Assembly (NCBI GenBank): GCA_945919295.1
Contig: CAMEJC010000009.1
Coordinates: forward strand, 1 to 36,806
DNA: 36,806 nucleotides
Source: an uncultured Mycoplasmatota bacterium
GTDB taxonomy: Bacteria > Bacillota_I > Bacilli_A > RF39 > UBA660
Reading direction: 5' to 3'
The number at the start of each line of letters is the position of its first letter. Position 1 is the first letter of the stretch. The notes under the pieces were generated by a model. The model made no database searches. It was not told the DNA's origin and saw only the letters and a program-made list of their open reading frames with translations. Shown piece after piece: positions 1-9,651 of this stretch. The translations under genes were made by a program, and so were the position numbers.

Positions 1-5
1 TTAAT

Positions 6-572
6 ATGAAAAGTGATGATGAATTATTATCTTTAGCTAAAGATAATAATATTGAAGCCATAAATATATTGTATCAAAAATATTATCAACTACTATATAT
101 AAAAGCATTAAAATATAGTAAAAAAAATCAATTTGATAAAAAAGATTTTTTAAATGAAGCTCAAACAACTTTATATAAAGCTATTCAAAGTTATCATGAT
201 AATGGTAGTTTTGTAACATATCTAAATGTATGTCTCGATAATCATTTAATAAATTATTGTAAATCATTAAATACAAAACATAATAAAATACTAAATAATG
301 CTCTTTCTTTAAATGATAATCAAATATATCAAAAAGAGTTTTATAATGAAAAATATAATCCTGAAATAATACTTTTAGAAGAGTGGAACTATGATAATCT
401 AAAAAATAAAATAGTAGAAACGTTAACATGGAAGGAAGAATTAGTATTTACTTTAAAAGAACAAAATTTTTCAATTAAAGAAATATCTGAAATAACTGAT
501 AATAATCTAAAAACCGTTTATAATATAATTAAAAGAGTCAAAGAAAAAGTAATAATAATCATGTCAAATTAA
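6..572 (+). CDS. RNA polymerase sigma-70-like factor
   Basis: ORF track; region-2-like N-terminus (AINILYQKYYQLLYIKALKY..) and C-terminal region-4 HTH (TWKEELVFTLKEQNFSIKEISEITDNNLKTVYNIIKRVKEK). Confidence 0.75.
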   Translation: MKSDDELLSLAKDNNIEAINILYQKYYQLLYIKALKYSKKNQFDKKDFLNEAQTTLYKAIQSYHDNGSFVTYLNVCLDNHLINYCKSLNTKHNKILNNALSLNDNQIYQKEFYNEKYNPEIILLEEWNYDNLKNKIVETLTWKEELVFTLKEQNFSIKEISEITDNNLKTVYNIIKRVKEKVIIIMSN

Positions 573-645
573 TGTAATGATAAATAAAACTATTTACTTT
601 TTTTTATTTATCATATATACTATATTCGTTAGGAGGCACTATACT

Positions 646-1035
646 ATGGAAGAAAAAGATAGAATATTAACACCAGAAGAACGTTTGTTATTAATTCAAG
701 AAATAATTAATAATGGTGGACTATATGGGGTAAATGAATTATTGAGTAAACTATCAGACAATAAAAACCAAATACCAGAACCAACAGTGAAAGAAGAACC
801 CATCGAAGAACCTGATACCATTAATAAAACAGATAATTCTATAAATAGTGCCAGTATTTATGCTTCAGAGGCTCTACCATTAGTAAAGGCTGATTTAGAA
901 GAACAAAAACAAAGAACTATAGAAATAGAAAAAGAACCAATGGATGAAACTCCAGTAAAACCAATGGTACGAGAGAGAATACCAAATCCATATTCTGATA
1001 GTAGGACAGTAATTCCTGAAAATAATGAATATTAA
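646..1035 (+). CDS. hypothetical protein, Pro/Glu-rich C-terminal half
   Basis: Start moved from 577 to ATG 646, which is preceded by RBS AGGAGG at 631. Confidence 0.65.
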   Translation: MEEKDRILTPEERLLLIQEIINNGGLYGVNELLSKLSDNKNQIPEPTVKEEPIEEPDTINKTDNSINSASIYASEALPLVKADLEEQKQRTIEIEKEPMDETPVKPMVRERIPNPYSDSRTVIPENNEY

Positions 1036-1037
1036 TC

Positions 1038-1062
1038 AAAATGCTAACTCTAGCATTTTTTT
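1038..1062 (+). terminator. intrinsic terminator
   Basis: aaatgcta-actc-tagcattt hairpin followed by T-run. Confidence 0.6.
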
Positions 1063-1076
1063 AACACTCTAAAAAG

Positions 1077-1127
1077 CAAACAAATGTACCCAAAAATATT
1101 GACATTTATTTAATAATACTATATAAT
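1077..1127 (+). promoter_or_regulatory. uvrA promoter with LexA-box-like element
   Basis: CAAACAAATGTACC (1077-1090), then TTGACA (1099-1104), 17-bp spacer, TATAAT (1122-1127). Confidence 0.7.
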
Positions 1128-1205
1128 CGTATTAGCTCTAAAAAAGAAAAACATGTATAATAAATAAAATTTATGATATAATACCAAAGAAAAGAAGGCG
1201 ATATA

Positions 1206-4028
1206 ATGGATAAAATAATCATCAAAGGTGCAAGAGAAAATAATTTAAAAAATATTGATATTGAAATTCCTAAAAATAAATTAGTTGTAATGACAGGTGT
1301 ATCTGGTAGTGGTAAATCATCACTTGCTTTTGATACCATTTATGCTGAAGGTCAAAGAAGATACGTCGAAAGCTTATCTGCTTATGCAAGACAGTTTTTA
1401 GATAATTCTAGTAAACCTGATGTCGATACTATCGAAGGCTTATCACCAAGTATTTCTATTGATCAAAAAACCACTAATAAAAATCCACGAAGTACTGTTG
1501 GAACCGTAACTGAAATATATGATTACTTAAGACTATTATTTGCACGAATTGGAACACCATACTGTCCTAAACACCATATTCCCATAACTTCTCAGTCTAT
1601 TGAAGAAATGACTAAAAGAGTTTTAGAATTAGAAGAAAATACCAAAGTAATGATTATGGCTCCTGTTTCAAAAGGAGAAAAAGGGACAGGAAAAGACCTC
1701 TTTGAAAAGTTAAGAAAAGAAGGTTACATCAGAGTCAAAGTCGATGGTGAATTAAAAGATTTATCTGAAGAAATCGAATTAGAAAAAAACAAGAAACATA
1801 ATATATCAGTTATTATTGATAGATTAGTTATAAAAGATGGCATAAGAAGTAGATTATATTCATCTTTAGAAACCGCTACTAATTTAGGTTACGGTAAAGT
1901 CATTATTGACATTATTGGTGGTGAGGAACTTTTAATGTCCGAAGACTATGCTTGTCCATATTGCGACTATTCTTTAGAAGAATTAGAACCACGTATCTTT
2001 TCTTTTAATGCTCCTTATGGTTCATGTGAAGACTGTAAAGGATTAGGAGTTAAGTATAAAATTGATGTTGACCTTGTCATTCCCGATAAAGATAAATCTA
2101 TATTAGAAGGAGCCATTAAACCAATTAATTTAGATGAAGAATCGAGTATTACTTATACCGAATTAACTTCGGTAGCGGCTTATTATCATATTGATCTAAA
2201 TAAAAAAGTCAAAGATTTAACCAAAGAAGAATTAGATATTATCCTTTATGGTTCTAAAGATCCTATAACATTTAATTATCAATCAAAAAATGGTAATACT
2301 AGAAAAGCCACTAGTTATTATGAAGGAATAATAACTAATTTAGAAAGACGATATATCGAAACCAAAAGTACTTGGATAAGAGAGTGGATCGAAGGCTATA
2401 TGACGGAACTAGAGTGTCCGACTTGTCATGGCTCAAGATTAAAATCATCAGTATTAAATATATTAATTAATAATAAAAATATATACGAAGTAACCTGTAT
2501 GTCTATTGAAGAGTTAAATAAATTTATTAGTAATTTAAAATTAAGCAAAGAGAAACAAGAAATATCTGAAGTAATTGTCAAAGAAATATCTTCTCGCTTA
2601 AATTTCTTAAATAATGTTGGTTTAGGTTACTTAACTTTAGCTCGTGAAGCTGGAACATTATCTGGTGGTGAAAGTCAAAGAATAAGATTAGCGACTCAGA
2701 TAGGTTCAAGATTAACAGGAGTTCTTTATGTTCTAGATGAACCAAGTATTGGACTTCATCAAAGAGACAACCAAAAGCTCATAAATTCCTTACTCGAAAT
2801 GCGTGATTTAGGAAATTCATTAATCGTAGTAGAACATGACACTGATACTATGCTTGCAGCCGATTACCTTATCGATATTGGACCAGGAGCGGGAGAATCA
2901 GGTGGTTATGTTGTCGCAGAAGGTACTCCCGAAGAAGTTATGAATAACGAAAATAGTATAACTGGAAAATACTTAAAAGGTATAGAGAAGATAGATATTC
3001 CATCTAAAAGAAGAAAAGGAAATAAAAAGTATCTTGAAATAAAAGGAGCAAAAGAAAATAATTTAAAAAACATAAATGTCAAAATACCTCTTGGTACAAT
3101 GACCTTAGTAACCGGTGTATCAGGCTCTGGTAAATCAACACTTATAAACGAAATATTATATAAAGCTCTTGCTATAAATATTTATGGTTCTAAATTAAAA
3201 CCAGGTAAACATAAAGAAATAAAAGGTCTTGAGAATGTCGATAAAGTAGTTCAAATAACTCAAAGTCCAATTGGTAGAACACCAAGAAGTAATCCAGCAA
3301 CTTATACAGGTGTCTTTGATGATATCAGAGATATTTTTGCGGAGACAAAAGAAGCTAAAATTAGAGGATACGATAAAGGAAGATTTAGCTTTAATGTCAA
3401 AGGTGGTAGATGTGAAGCTTGTTGGGGTGATGGTGTTAAGAAAATAGAAATGCACTTCTTACCAGACGTCTATGTCCCATGTGAAGTATGTAATGGCACC
3501 AGATATAATAGAGAAACATTAGAAATAAAATATAAAGAAAAAAGTATCTATGATGTTTTAAATTTAAGAGTAGATGAAGCTATGGAATTTTTCACAAATC
3601 ATAAAAAAGTCTTATCAAAACTTCAAGTGCTTCACGATGTAGGATTAGGATATATTAAACTAGGACAGCCTGCTCCAACATTATCTGGAGGTGAAGCTGC
3701 TAGAGTAAAGCTAGCTAAAGAACTTCAAAAGAAACCTACTGGTAAAACTGTCTTTATCCTAGATGAACCTACTACTGGTCTTCATCAAGATGATATTAAA
3801 AAACTATTAGTAATACTAGAAAGAATAGTCGATAATGGTGATACCGTTATTATCATAGAACATAATTTAGATGTCATCAAAGTAGCGGATTACATAATAG
3901 ATTTAGGACCAGAAGGTGGAACAGGTGGTGGTACTGTCGTAGCTACTGGTACACCTGAAGAAGTATCCAAAGTAAAAGAGTCTTATACTGGACAGTTCTT
4001 AAAAGATATATTAAATGATAATAAATGA
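1206..4028 (+). CDS. uvrA: excinuclease ABC subunit A
   Basis: Full-length 940 aa; two Walker A motifs (GVSGSGKSSLAF, GVSGSGKSTLIN), LSGGESQRIRLA / LSGGEAARVKLA signatures, CxxC zinc motifs. Confidence 0.98.
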   Translation: MDKIIIKGARENNLKNIDIEIPKNKLVVMTGVSGSGKSSLAFDTIYAEGQRRYVESLSAYARQFLDNSSKPDVDTIEGLSPSISIDQKTTNKNPRSTVGTVTEIYDYLRLLFARIGTPYCPKHHIPITSQSIEEMTKRVLELEENTKVMIMAPVSKGEKGTGKDLFEKLRKEGYIRVKVDGELKDLSEEIELEKNKKHNISVIIDRLVIKDGIRSRLYSSLETATNLGYGKVIIDIIGGEELLMSEDYACPYCDYSLEELEPRIFSFNAPYGSCEDCKGLGVKYKIDVDLVIPDKDKSILEGAIKPINLDEESSITYTELTSVAAYYHIDLNKKVKDLTKEELDIILYGSKDPITFNYQSKNGNTRKATSYYEGIITNLERRYIETKSTWIREWIEGYMTELECPTCHGSRLKSSVLNILINNKNIYEVTCMSIEELNKFISNLKLSKEKQEISEVIVKEISSRLNFLNNVGLGYLTLAREAGTLSGGESQRIRLATQIGSRLTGVLYVLDEPSIGLHQRDNQKLINSLLEMRDLGNSLIVVEHDTDTMLAADYLIDIGPGAGESGGYVVAEGTPEEVMNNENSITGKYLKGIEKIDIPSKRRKGNKKYLEIKGAKENNLKNINVKIPLGTMTLVTGVSGSGKSTLINEILYKALAINIYGSKLKPGKHKEIKGLENVDKVVQITQSPIGRTPRSNPATYTGVFDDIRDIFAETKEAKIRGYDKGRFSFNVKGGRCEACWGDGVKKIEMHFLPDVYVPCEVCNGTRYNRETLEIKYKEKSIYDVLNLRVDEAMEFFTNHKKVLSKLQVLHDVGLGYIKLGQPAPTLSGGEAARVKLAKELQKKPTGKTVFILDEPTTGLHQDDIKKLLVILERIVDNGDTVIIIEHNLDVIKVADYIIDLGPEGGTGGGTVVATGTPEEVSKVKESYTGQFLKDILNDNK

Positions 4029-4035
4029 TTATATG

Positions 4036-4067
4036 CCTCATTAACCTAAAGTTTAATGAGGTTTTTT
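4036..4067 (+). terminator. intrinsic terminator of uvrA
   Basis: cctcattaa..ttaatgagg stem followed by TTTTTT. Confidence 0.85.
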
Positions 4068-4118
4068 AAAGCTAAAATCGTCTTTAAAATAAGACTTGTT
4101 TTATTTGTAAAAAGAAGA

Positions 4119-4169
4119 CAAACAAACGTGCGAAGATACATTGACATTAAAATATATGTATGATATATT
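4119..4169 (+). promoter_or_regulatory. promoter of BRO/DinD-like gene with LexA-box-like element
   Basis: CAAACAAACGTGCG (4119-4132), TTGACA (4141-4146), 17-bp spacer, TATATT (4164-4169). Confidence 0.7.
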
Positions 4170-4196
4170 GAAATAGAATTAAGGAGGGTATAGATT

Positions 4197-5048
4197 ATGG
4201 AAGAAAATAAAATGTATTTAATAAGGAAAATGCTTAATAACAAAACAATTAGAACAGTATGGGACAAAGAAAGTGAAAAGTACTATATTAGTGTAGTAGA
4301 TGTAGTAGGAGTTCTATCAGAAAGTAGTAATCCACAAACATATTGGAGAGTAATGAAGAAAAGACTTAAAGACGAAGGAAATGAAACTGTTACAAATTGT
4401 AACGCTTTGAAATTAAAAGCCAAAGATGGAAAATATCGTATGACTGATGTTGTTGATATTGAAGGGATGTTTAGGATTATAGAGTCAATACCTAGTAAGA
4501 ATGCTGAGCCTATTAAACAGTGGTTAGCAAAGTTAGGTAGTGAAAGAATAGATGAAGCATTTGACCCATCATTAACAGTACAAAGAGCGATTGATAATTA
4601 TAGAGCAAAAGGGTATGATGAAAAATGGATTGCTAAAAGAATAAAAGGCATTCAAGATCGAAAAGAATTAACTGATGTTTGGAAAGAAAATGGAATAGCA
4701 GAAGGAAAAGAATATGCTATTCTTACAAACGAAATATATAAAGAATGGTCAGGGATGACCGCTAAAGAATATAAAGAATATAAAGGCCTAAGAAAAGAAA
4801 GTTTAAGAGATAATATGGATAGTCTTGAAGTAATACTTACAGATTTATCTGAAGAGACGACAAAAAGACTTGCTGAAAAACATAGACCACAAGGATTAAG
4901 TCAAAATAAAAAAGTAGCTAGAATGGGTGGTCATGTTGCAAAAGTAGCTAGAGAAGACATCGAAAAAAAATTAGGAGAGTCAGTAGTAACCAAAGATAAT
5001 TATTTAAACTATAAATATATAGAAGAAAAACAAGTAGAAATGAAATAA
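4197..5048 (+). CDS. BRO-N domain / DinD-like protein (phage antirepressor-type)
   Basis: BRO-N-like N-terminus (IRTVWDKESEKYYISVVDVVGVLSESSNPQTYWRVMKKRL); C-terminal region resembling DinD-like proteins. Confidence 0.75.
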   Translation: MEENKMYLIRKMLNNKTIRTVWDKESEKYYISVVDVVGVLSESSNPQTYWRVMKKRLKDEGNETVTNCNALKLKAKDGKYRMTDVVDIEGMFRIIESIPSKNAEPIKQWLAKLGSERIDEAFDPSLTVQRAIDNYRAKGYDEKWIAKRIKGIQDRKELTDVWKENGIAEGKEYAILTNEIYKEWSGMTAKEYKEYKGLRKESLRDNMDSLEVILTDLSEETTKRLAEKHRPQGLSQNKKVARMGGHVAKVAREDIEKKLGESVVTKDNYLNYKYIEEKQVEMK

Positions 5049-5098
5049 AACTTGCTTTTTCAAAATATTCTGCTATAATATAGCGCAAGGAGAATTGT

Positions 5099-6160
5099 AT
5101 GAATGAAATAAATAATAATGAGCAGTTAGTTAATACATTTCTAAAAGAGTTTTATGATGCTAATTATAATGAAAACAAATTATTATTTGATAATATGCAA
5201 AACATATATATTATGATATCTTTTCTATATAACAACATGCAAGAACTAGATATCGAAAAGCAAAACTTAAGAGAAAGTCAAAGAACAAGTATTGTTGAAG
5301 TAGAAAAAATAATAGATGATTTCTATAAAAATCTAGGTATCGATTTTAAATTTAATGAAATAATTAAAGATGGAACATTTAATATAATAAGAACTAATAA
5401 TCCTAAAGAAGCTTCTAATTATGAACTATACACTGGAAAAAATCATTATTATATAATAACAGAGTACTATGAAGACCCTAAAATGAAAGAAAAGATAATC
5501 TTATACGAAGGAATTCATAAAGCTATAAATGTCTATAATAATACTCTGATAACAGATTCAATAATATGGGTTCATGAAATATCACATTATAAAAATCAGC
5601 CTTCAGAAAAAAGAGAAGGTGTAAACGATATTTTAACCGAACTATTAGCCTTTACTGAAGAATTTATTTATATTGACTATTTAGAACAAATAGGTTATGA
5701 TAAAGAAGCAAAGATGTTTAAAATAGAAGAATATAAAAATCTTCATAATTTCATCAAAAATGGTTATCATATAGTAAAAATAGCATTACTGTACTTTTTA
5801 CTTGGAGAAGTATCAAAAGAAAACTATAAAATTTTATATAAAGAAGATAAAAATTATGATGATCTTCTAAAAAAATTCAATACAGAAATAAACAACAATA
5901 AAAATATTATTTTTACAGTATTATTTTATGGAATAGGACTAATATCTATATACAATTATATAGAATATAAGAAGGATCCAAGCTTTTTGGAAAAAATAAA
6001 AAAATTAAATGAAGAAATAATGACAGATATATCATTAGAAGCTGCTCTAAAAATAATAGATATCAAATTAGATCAAGAATCATTAAATAGAATACTAAAA
6101 AACATAAATATATTTAGAGAAGATTTAATTGAAAAAGAAATAAAAAAGAAAAAACATTAA
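5099..6160 (+). CDS. putative zinc metallopeptidase-like protein (HEISH)
   Basis: HExxH motif (IIWVHEISHYKN, codons from 5573) followed by Glu-containing TELLAFTEE; remainder unassigned. Confidence 0.5.
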   Translation: MNEINNNEQLVNTFLKEFYDANYNENKLLFDNMQNIYIMISFLYNNMQELDIEKQNLRESQRTSIVEVEKIIDDFYKNLGIDFKFNEIIKDGTFNIIRTNNPKEASNYELYTGKNHYYIITEYYEDPKMKEKIILYEGIHKAINVYNNTLITDSIIWVHEISHYKNQPSEKREGVNDILTELLAFTEEFIYIDYLEQIGYDKEAKMFKIEEYKNLHNFIKNGYHIVKIALLYFLLGEVSKENYKILYKEDKNYDDLLKKFNTEINNNKNIIFTVLFYGIGLISIYNYIEYKKDPSFLEKIKKLNEEIMTDISLEAALKIIDIKLDQESLNRILKNINIFREDLIEKEIKKKKH

Positions 6161-6251
6161 ATTAGAGACCTTAGGCTCTAATTTACTTCTTAAGACTAAA
6201 GGCTTAAGAAGTTAGTAAAAAAGATAATTCCAAATAAAGAATTATCTTTTT
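6160..6251. terminator. three consecutive hairpins between convergent genes; third is a bidirectional terminator
   Basis: aattagag/ctctaatt; acttcttaag/cttaagaagt; aaaaagataattc/gaattatcttttt. Confidence 0.75.
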
Positions 6252-6264
6252 ATATTATATATAG

Positions 6265-8040
6265 TTAACTATGTATATACCAAGTCTTATTAATATCACA
6301 ACTTTGACTTAAAGGTTCAGGATTAGGTTTATCAAGTATAGCAATCGTTGGCATTTTAAAAGCTGTACCAAACATAATACAAGTACCAGGATGTAGAGTT
6401 TTAATTTTGTTTGTTACTGTAATATCAGCACTAGATATAATATCTTTAATAAATTGTAAGTCTTTTGGATGAAACATCTTAAAGACTAAGAAATTACTAC
6501 ATTGAGATATCGTAGTTTCTGATAACTCTGATGGCCTTTGAGATACAATACCGAGAAGTAATCCATATTTTCTACCTTCTTTAGTAATTCTTTCAAATAT
6601 ATTATATCCTAAAATATCAACATCTCCATCATTTTGAACGTATCTATGTGCTTCTTCAAGAACAATGTGAAATGGCATTGAAGCTCTTTGATTTAAAGAT
6701 ACAATATAATCAAATAATAATTTAGAATATATCTTAACCAAGTTCTTAGCAAATCTATCATCGACATAATTAATATTAAAATTAACAATCTGAGCTTTTC
6801 TACCATTAGGACAAGTAAGTAAAAGATTAATATATCCTTCCCTATTGACATAACCATTAGTATAATCAAAGTATCTAGCATAATCACTATTCATAAGATT
6901 ATTAAATCTAACTTTAAGAACATTAGCAAGTTCAAAAGTAGTATCACTATTTAATGCTCCTTCAGATATAAGGGCAAATTCAAGAGCAACACTAAAATCC
7001 TTCATTGAATACATATATTCACCGTTAGGAAGAGAAAGTTCAAAATTATTAAGACATAAACTTTCTAAATATTCAATAACAAGTTCAACATCTGCAAATT
7101 CTCCACCTTGTTCAACAAATAAACACTGCCTAATAGTCCTTGTCCATCCACCTTTTTCAAGTTTAATTTCTAAATTAAGATTAGCAGTATTAAACTTAGT
7201 TAGAATCGATACAATCTTATTTCTTATCATACTAGGACTCTTACCTGAAAATAAGACATCAAGTAAACATCTAGCAATAATATCATTCTTTTGATTAATA
7301 ACTTCTTCTTCTTTTCTTGAAAAATAAGAGACAAGTTTTAATGCTTTTTCAATGATAGGAATCTGTTCCTTACTAGTAACTCCCATAAGTAAACATAAGT
7401 CATCTATTCCTAAAAGCCAAAAGGGATAACTTATAATTTCAAATTCTGTACTATTTAAATCCGTTGTATAAACTTTATAATTAATATTTTCATTTACTTC
7501 ATGTATTCTTGAGAAAGCCCTTTGATATTCCCCATAAGCATCAAATAAAAATATATTTGAATAAAAAGGAAGACTCTTACATTGATAGAAGACACTTTGT
7601 AATATCTTAGCAACCGAATAAGATTTACCACTACCAGAATTACCTAGAATAGCAAAGTGATTTGAGAAAAAATTACCGACATCTAATTTAATATCATAAT
7701 CAGGATAAATATACGATTTACCGAGTTTAATCGTATTAGGAGCATCATTATTTAAAATAATATTTAGTGTATTATCATCAATTAAATAGCAGTCTGCTTT
7801 AAAAGAAGGTTTAGTAATATCCCCAAATAAAAACTTATCATTACGAACTTCCCCGATTAATGCTACTTGCATAATACCATTACCAATAGCAATAACTTCA
7901 CCAATATTCATAAAATCTGTATCTTTAAAGACAACATTTTTACTAATTAAACAATCATAGTCATAAATATTAACATCTAGTTTAACTGATACAATACTTT
8001 CATTAATTGCAATAATCTTCCCCAACATATTCTTCTTCAC
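6265..8040 (-). CDS. HerA/DUF87-type ATPase with N-terminal HAS-barrel-like region
   Basis: Walker A GNSGSGKSYSVAKIL, Walker B-like FHIVLEEAHRYV, SQRPSEL motif; N-terminal barrel (MLGKIIAINESIVSVKLD). Confidence 0.85.
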   Translation of the reverse strand: MKKNMLGKIIAINESIVSVKLDVNIYDYDCLISKNVVFKDTDFMNIGEVIAIGNGIMQVALIGEVRNDKFLFGDITKPSFKADCYLIDDNTLNIILNNDAPNTIKLGKSYIYPDYDIKLDVGNFFSNHFAILGNSGSGKSYSVAKILQSVFYQCKSLPFYSNIFLFDAYGEYQRAFSRIHEVNENINYKVYTTDLNSTEFEIISYPFWLLGIDDLCLLMGVTSKEQIPIIEKALKLVSYFSRKEEEVINQKNDIIARCLLDVLFSGKSPSMIRNKIVSILTKFNTANLNLEIKLEKGGWTRTIRQCLFVEQGGEFADVELVIEYLESLCLNNFELSLPNGEYMYSMKDFSVALEFALISEGALNSDTTFELANVLKVRFNNLMNSDYARYFDYTNGYVNREGYINLLLTCPNGRKAQIVNFNINYVDDRFAKNLVKIYSKLLFDYIVSLNQRASMPFHIVLEEAHRYVQNDGDVDILGYNIFERITKEGRKYGLLLGIVSQRPSELSETTISQCSNFLVFKMFHPKDLQFIKDIISSADITVTNKIKTLHPGTCIMFGTAFKMPTIAILDKPNPEPLSQSCDINKTWYIHS

Positions 8041-8106
8041 CTATTATAATTATACAACATAAAATAAAAATTGTATATAAAAAAACATTAATTATATTAA
8101 AAAAAA

Positions 8107-8544
8107 CTATAGATACTCTTTAAAAATATCTATCGTTTTTTCTTGAAATTTTAAAAAATCTTTAGCTAATTCTAAGCCCTTATCGGATGCCTCTTCTTGA
8201 TAATCTTTAATTTTCTTTTTCATATCAATAGTTCCCATAGACACGCCTTTAATAAGAAGGTCCGCAATTGCAGAATCGCTATTATCATTTTTAACTTCAT
8301 TACTAATACCCATCTTAGTCATCATCTTTTCAAACATACCTGTTTTTGATATTTCAGCCTTTTCTTTTTTTAAATACTTCTTAGTTTTAGATTTCCAATC
8401 ATCATATTCCTTAAGCACATCTTCAAGAGTCTTTTTAATCTTATTATCCTTATCTTTTAAATCTTCAAGAAGTTTAGATAAAGCATAAGAAGCCATTTCG
8501 GCATCTTGATAAATATGTAATACTAGTTCATTATTTTCTTTCAT
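8107..8544 (-). CDS. hypothetical helical protein, probable first gene of unit with HerA-like ATPase
   Basis: ORF track 8107..8586; internal ATG near 8544 (MKENNELVLHIYQDAEMASYAL) has RBS AGAGGATG, so preferred start. Confidence 0.6.
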   Translation of the reverse strand: MKENNELVLHIYQDAEMASYALSKLLEDLKDKDNKIKKTLEDVLKEYDDWKSKTKKYLKKEKAEISKTGMFEKMMTKMGISNEVKNDNSDSAIADLLIKGVSMGTIDMKKKIKDYQEEASDKGLELAKDFLKFQEKTIDIFKEYL

Positions 8545-8605
8545 ATAATCATCCTCTCTAGCAATAATATATCCATCTTTATTCAAAATATAATTATTAT
8601 TTTAC

Positions 8606-8686
8606 CTGTAAGCCTTTTAGTCTTCCAGTTTTTTTTGGAGTCTAGGGTCTCCAAAAAGAAATTTAGAGCCTAGAGTCTCTAAATTT
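8606..8686. repeat. three adjacent hairpins with related loops
   Basis: 8606-8628 (imperfect), 8632-8657 (9-bp stem), 8659-8686 (10-bp stem). Confidence 0.7.
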
Positions 8687-8735
8687 AATAGTATATATTT
8701 AATAGAAAAATAATTTATAAAATAGATAAAAAATA

Positions 8736-8764
8736 ATGACAACTATAAATACAAATGATATAAT
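8736..8764 (+). promoter_or_regulatory. promoter of DUF3800 gene
   Basis: ATGACA, 17-bp spacer, TATAAT upstream of 8795. Confidence 0.5.
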
Positions 8765-8794
8765 AAGCATTAAATACTTGAAGGGAGTCATTAC

Positions 8795-9535
8795 ATGAAC
8801 AAAAAAGAAGATTATCAAGAAATATATATAAATCTAGACGATTCAGGAAAATTAACAAAGAAAGAAAAAGTAACAGTATATGCCGGTTTAGTATTTTTAT
8901 CAAAAAAAGAAAAAGATAAGTTTATAACGCAATATCGTAAAATAATAAATGAAATAAAATGTCACTACTGCAAAGTAGAAAAATGCAATAAAAAATGCAC
9001 AGAAATAAAAAATACAAATATTAAACCAAAACATAAAAGACGAATAATGAATTATATAAAATCATACTTTAGTATAGCATTAATTATAGATAATAATAAA
9101 GTATATGATTATATAATAAATAATAAAGCTTCTAAAGGAAGATACATAGACTATACAATAAGAAGATTAATAAAAAGTGTAGTACAAGAGTTAATAAAAA
9201 ACAAAAAAATAGACTCACATAAAAATGTAAGATTAATAATAAATATAGATGAACAATCTACTAAGAGTAATGGTTATTATAATTTGAAAGATGGTTTAAT
9301 TGAAGAATTATTACATGGTATATCAAATTTTAATTATGATACTTTTTATAATAAAGTTTTATATGGTAAATTAGAAATAGTATTGTCATACCAAGATTCA
9401 GGAAAAAGTTATCTAGTACAAGCCGCCGACTTAATTGCAGGTACAACAAGAAGAAAGGTAAAAGATAATATCGAAAATAAAAATAATATAAGTAATAATT
9501 TAGATTTTATAGATTATAAAATAATATTCCCATAA
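8795..9535 (+). CDS. DUF3800 domain-containing protein
   Basis: N-terminal INLDDSGKL.. and C-terminal QAADLIAGTTRRK typical of DUF3800; CxxC..C cysteine cluster insert. Confidence 0.75.
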   Translation: MNKKEDYQEIYINLDDSGKLTKKEKVTVYAGLVFLSKKEKDKFITQYRKIINEIKCHYCKVEKCNKKCTEIKNTNIKPKHKRRIMNYIKSYFSIALIIDNNKVYDYIINNKASKGRYIDYTIRRLIKSVVQELIKNKKIDSHKNVRLIINIDEQSTKSNGYYNLKDGLIEELLHGISNFNYDTFYNKVLYGKLEIVLSYQDSGKSYLVQAADLIAGTTRRKVKDNIENKNNISNNLDFIDYKIIFP

Positions 9536-9645
9536 AAAAGAAAGGAGACATAAGTCTCCTCCCAACTCAAGTGGTGTACTTAAGAGTACACTTAATTTAA
9601 AAAAATCAACATTGAGCTATCGACCTGACAAGATTTCTCTCCGGT
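9534..9645 (-). ncRNA. candidate structured small RNA (unassigned)
   Basis: Minus strand: TTGACT (9675-9680), 17 bp, TATTAT (9652-9657), then about 112 nt with hairpin gtgtact/agtacac (9574-9591) and terminator aggagac-ttat-gtctcct + TTTCTTTTTT; no substantial ORF. Confidence 0.55.
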
Positions 9646-9651
9646 AATACA

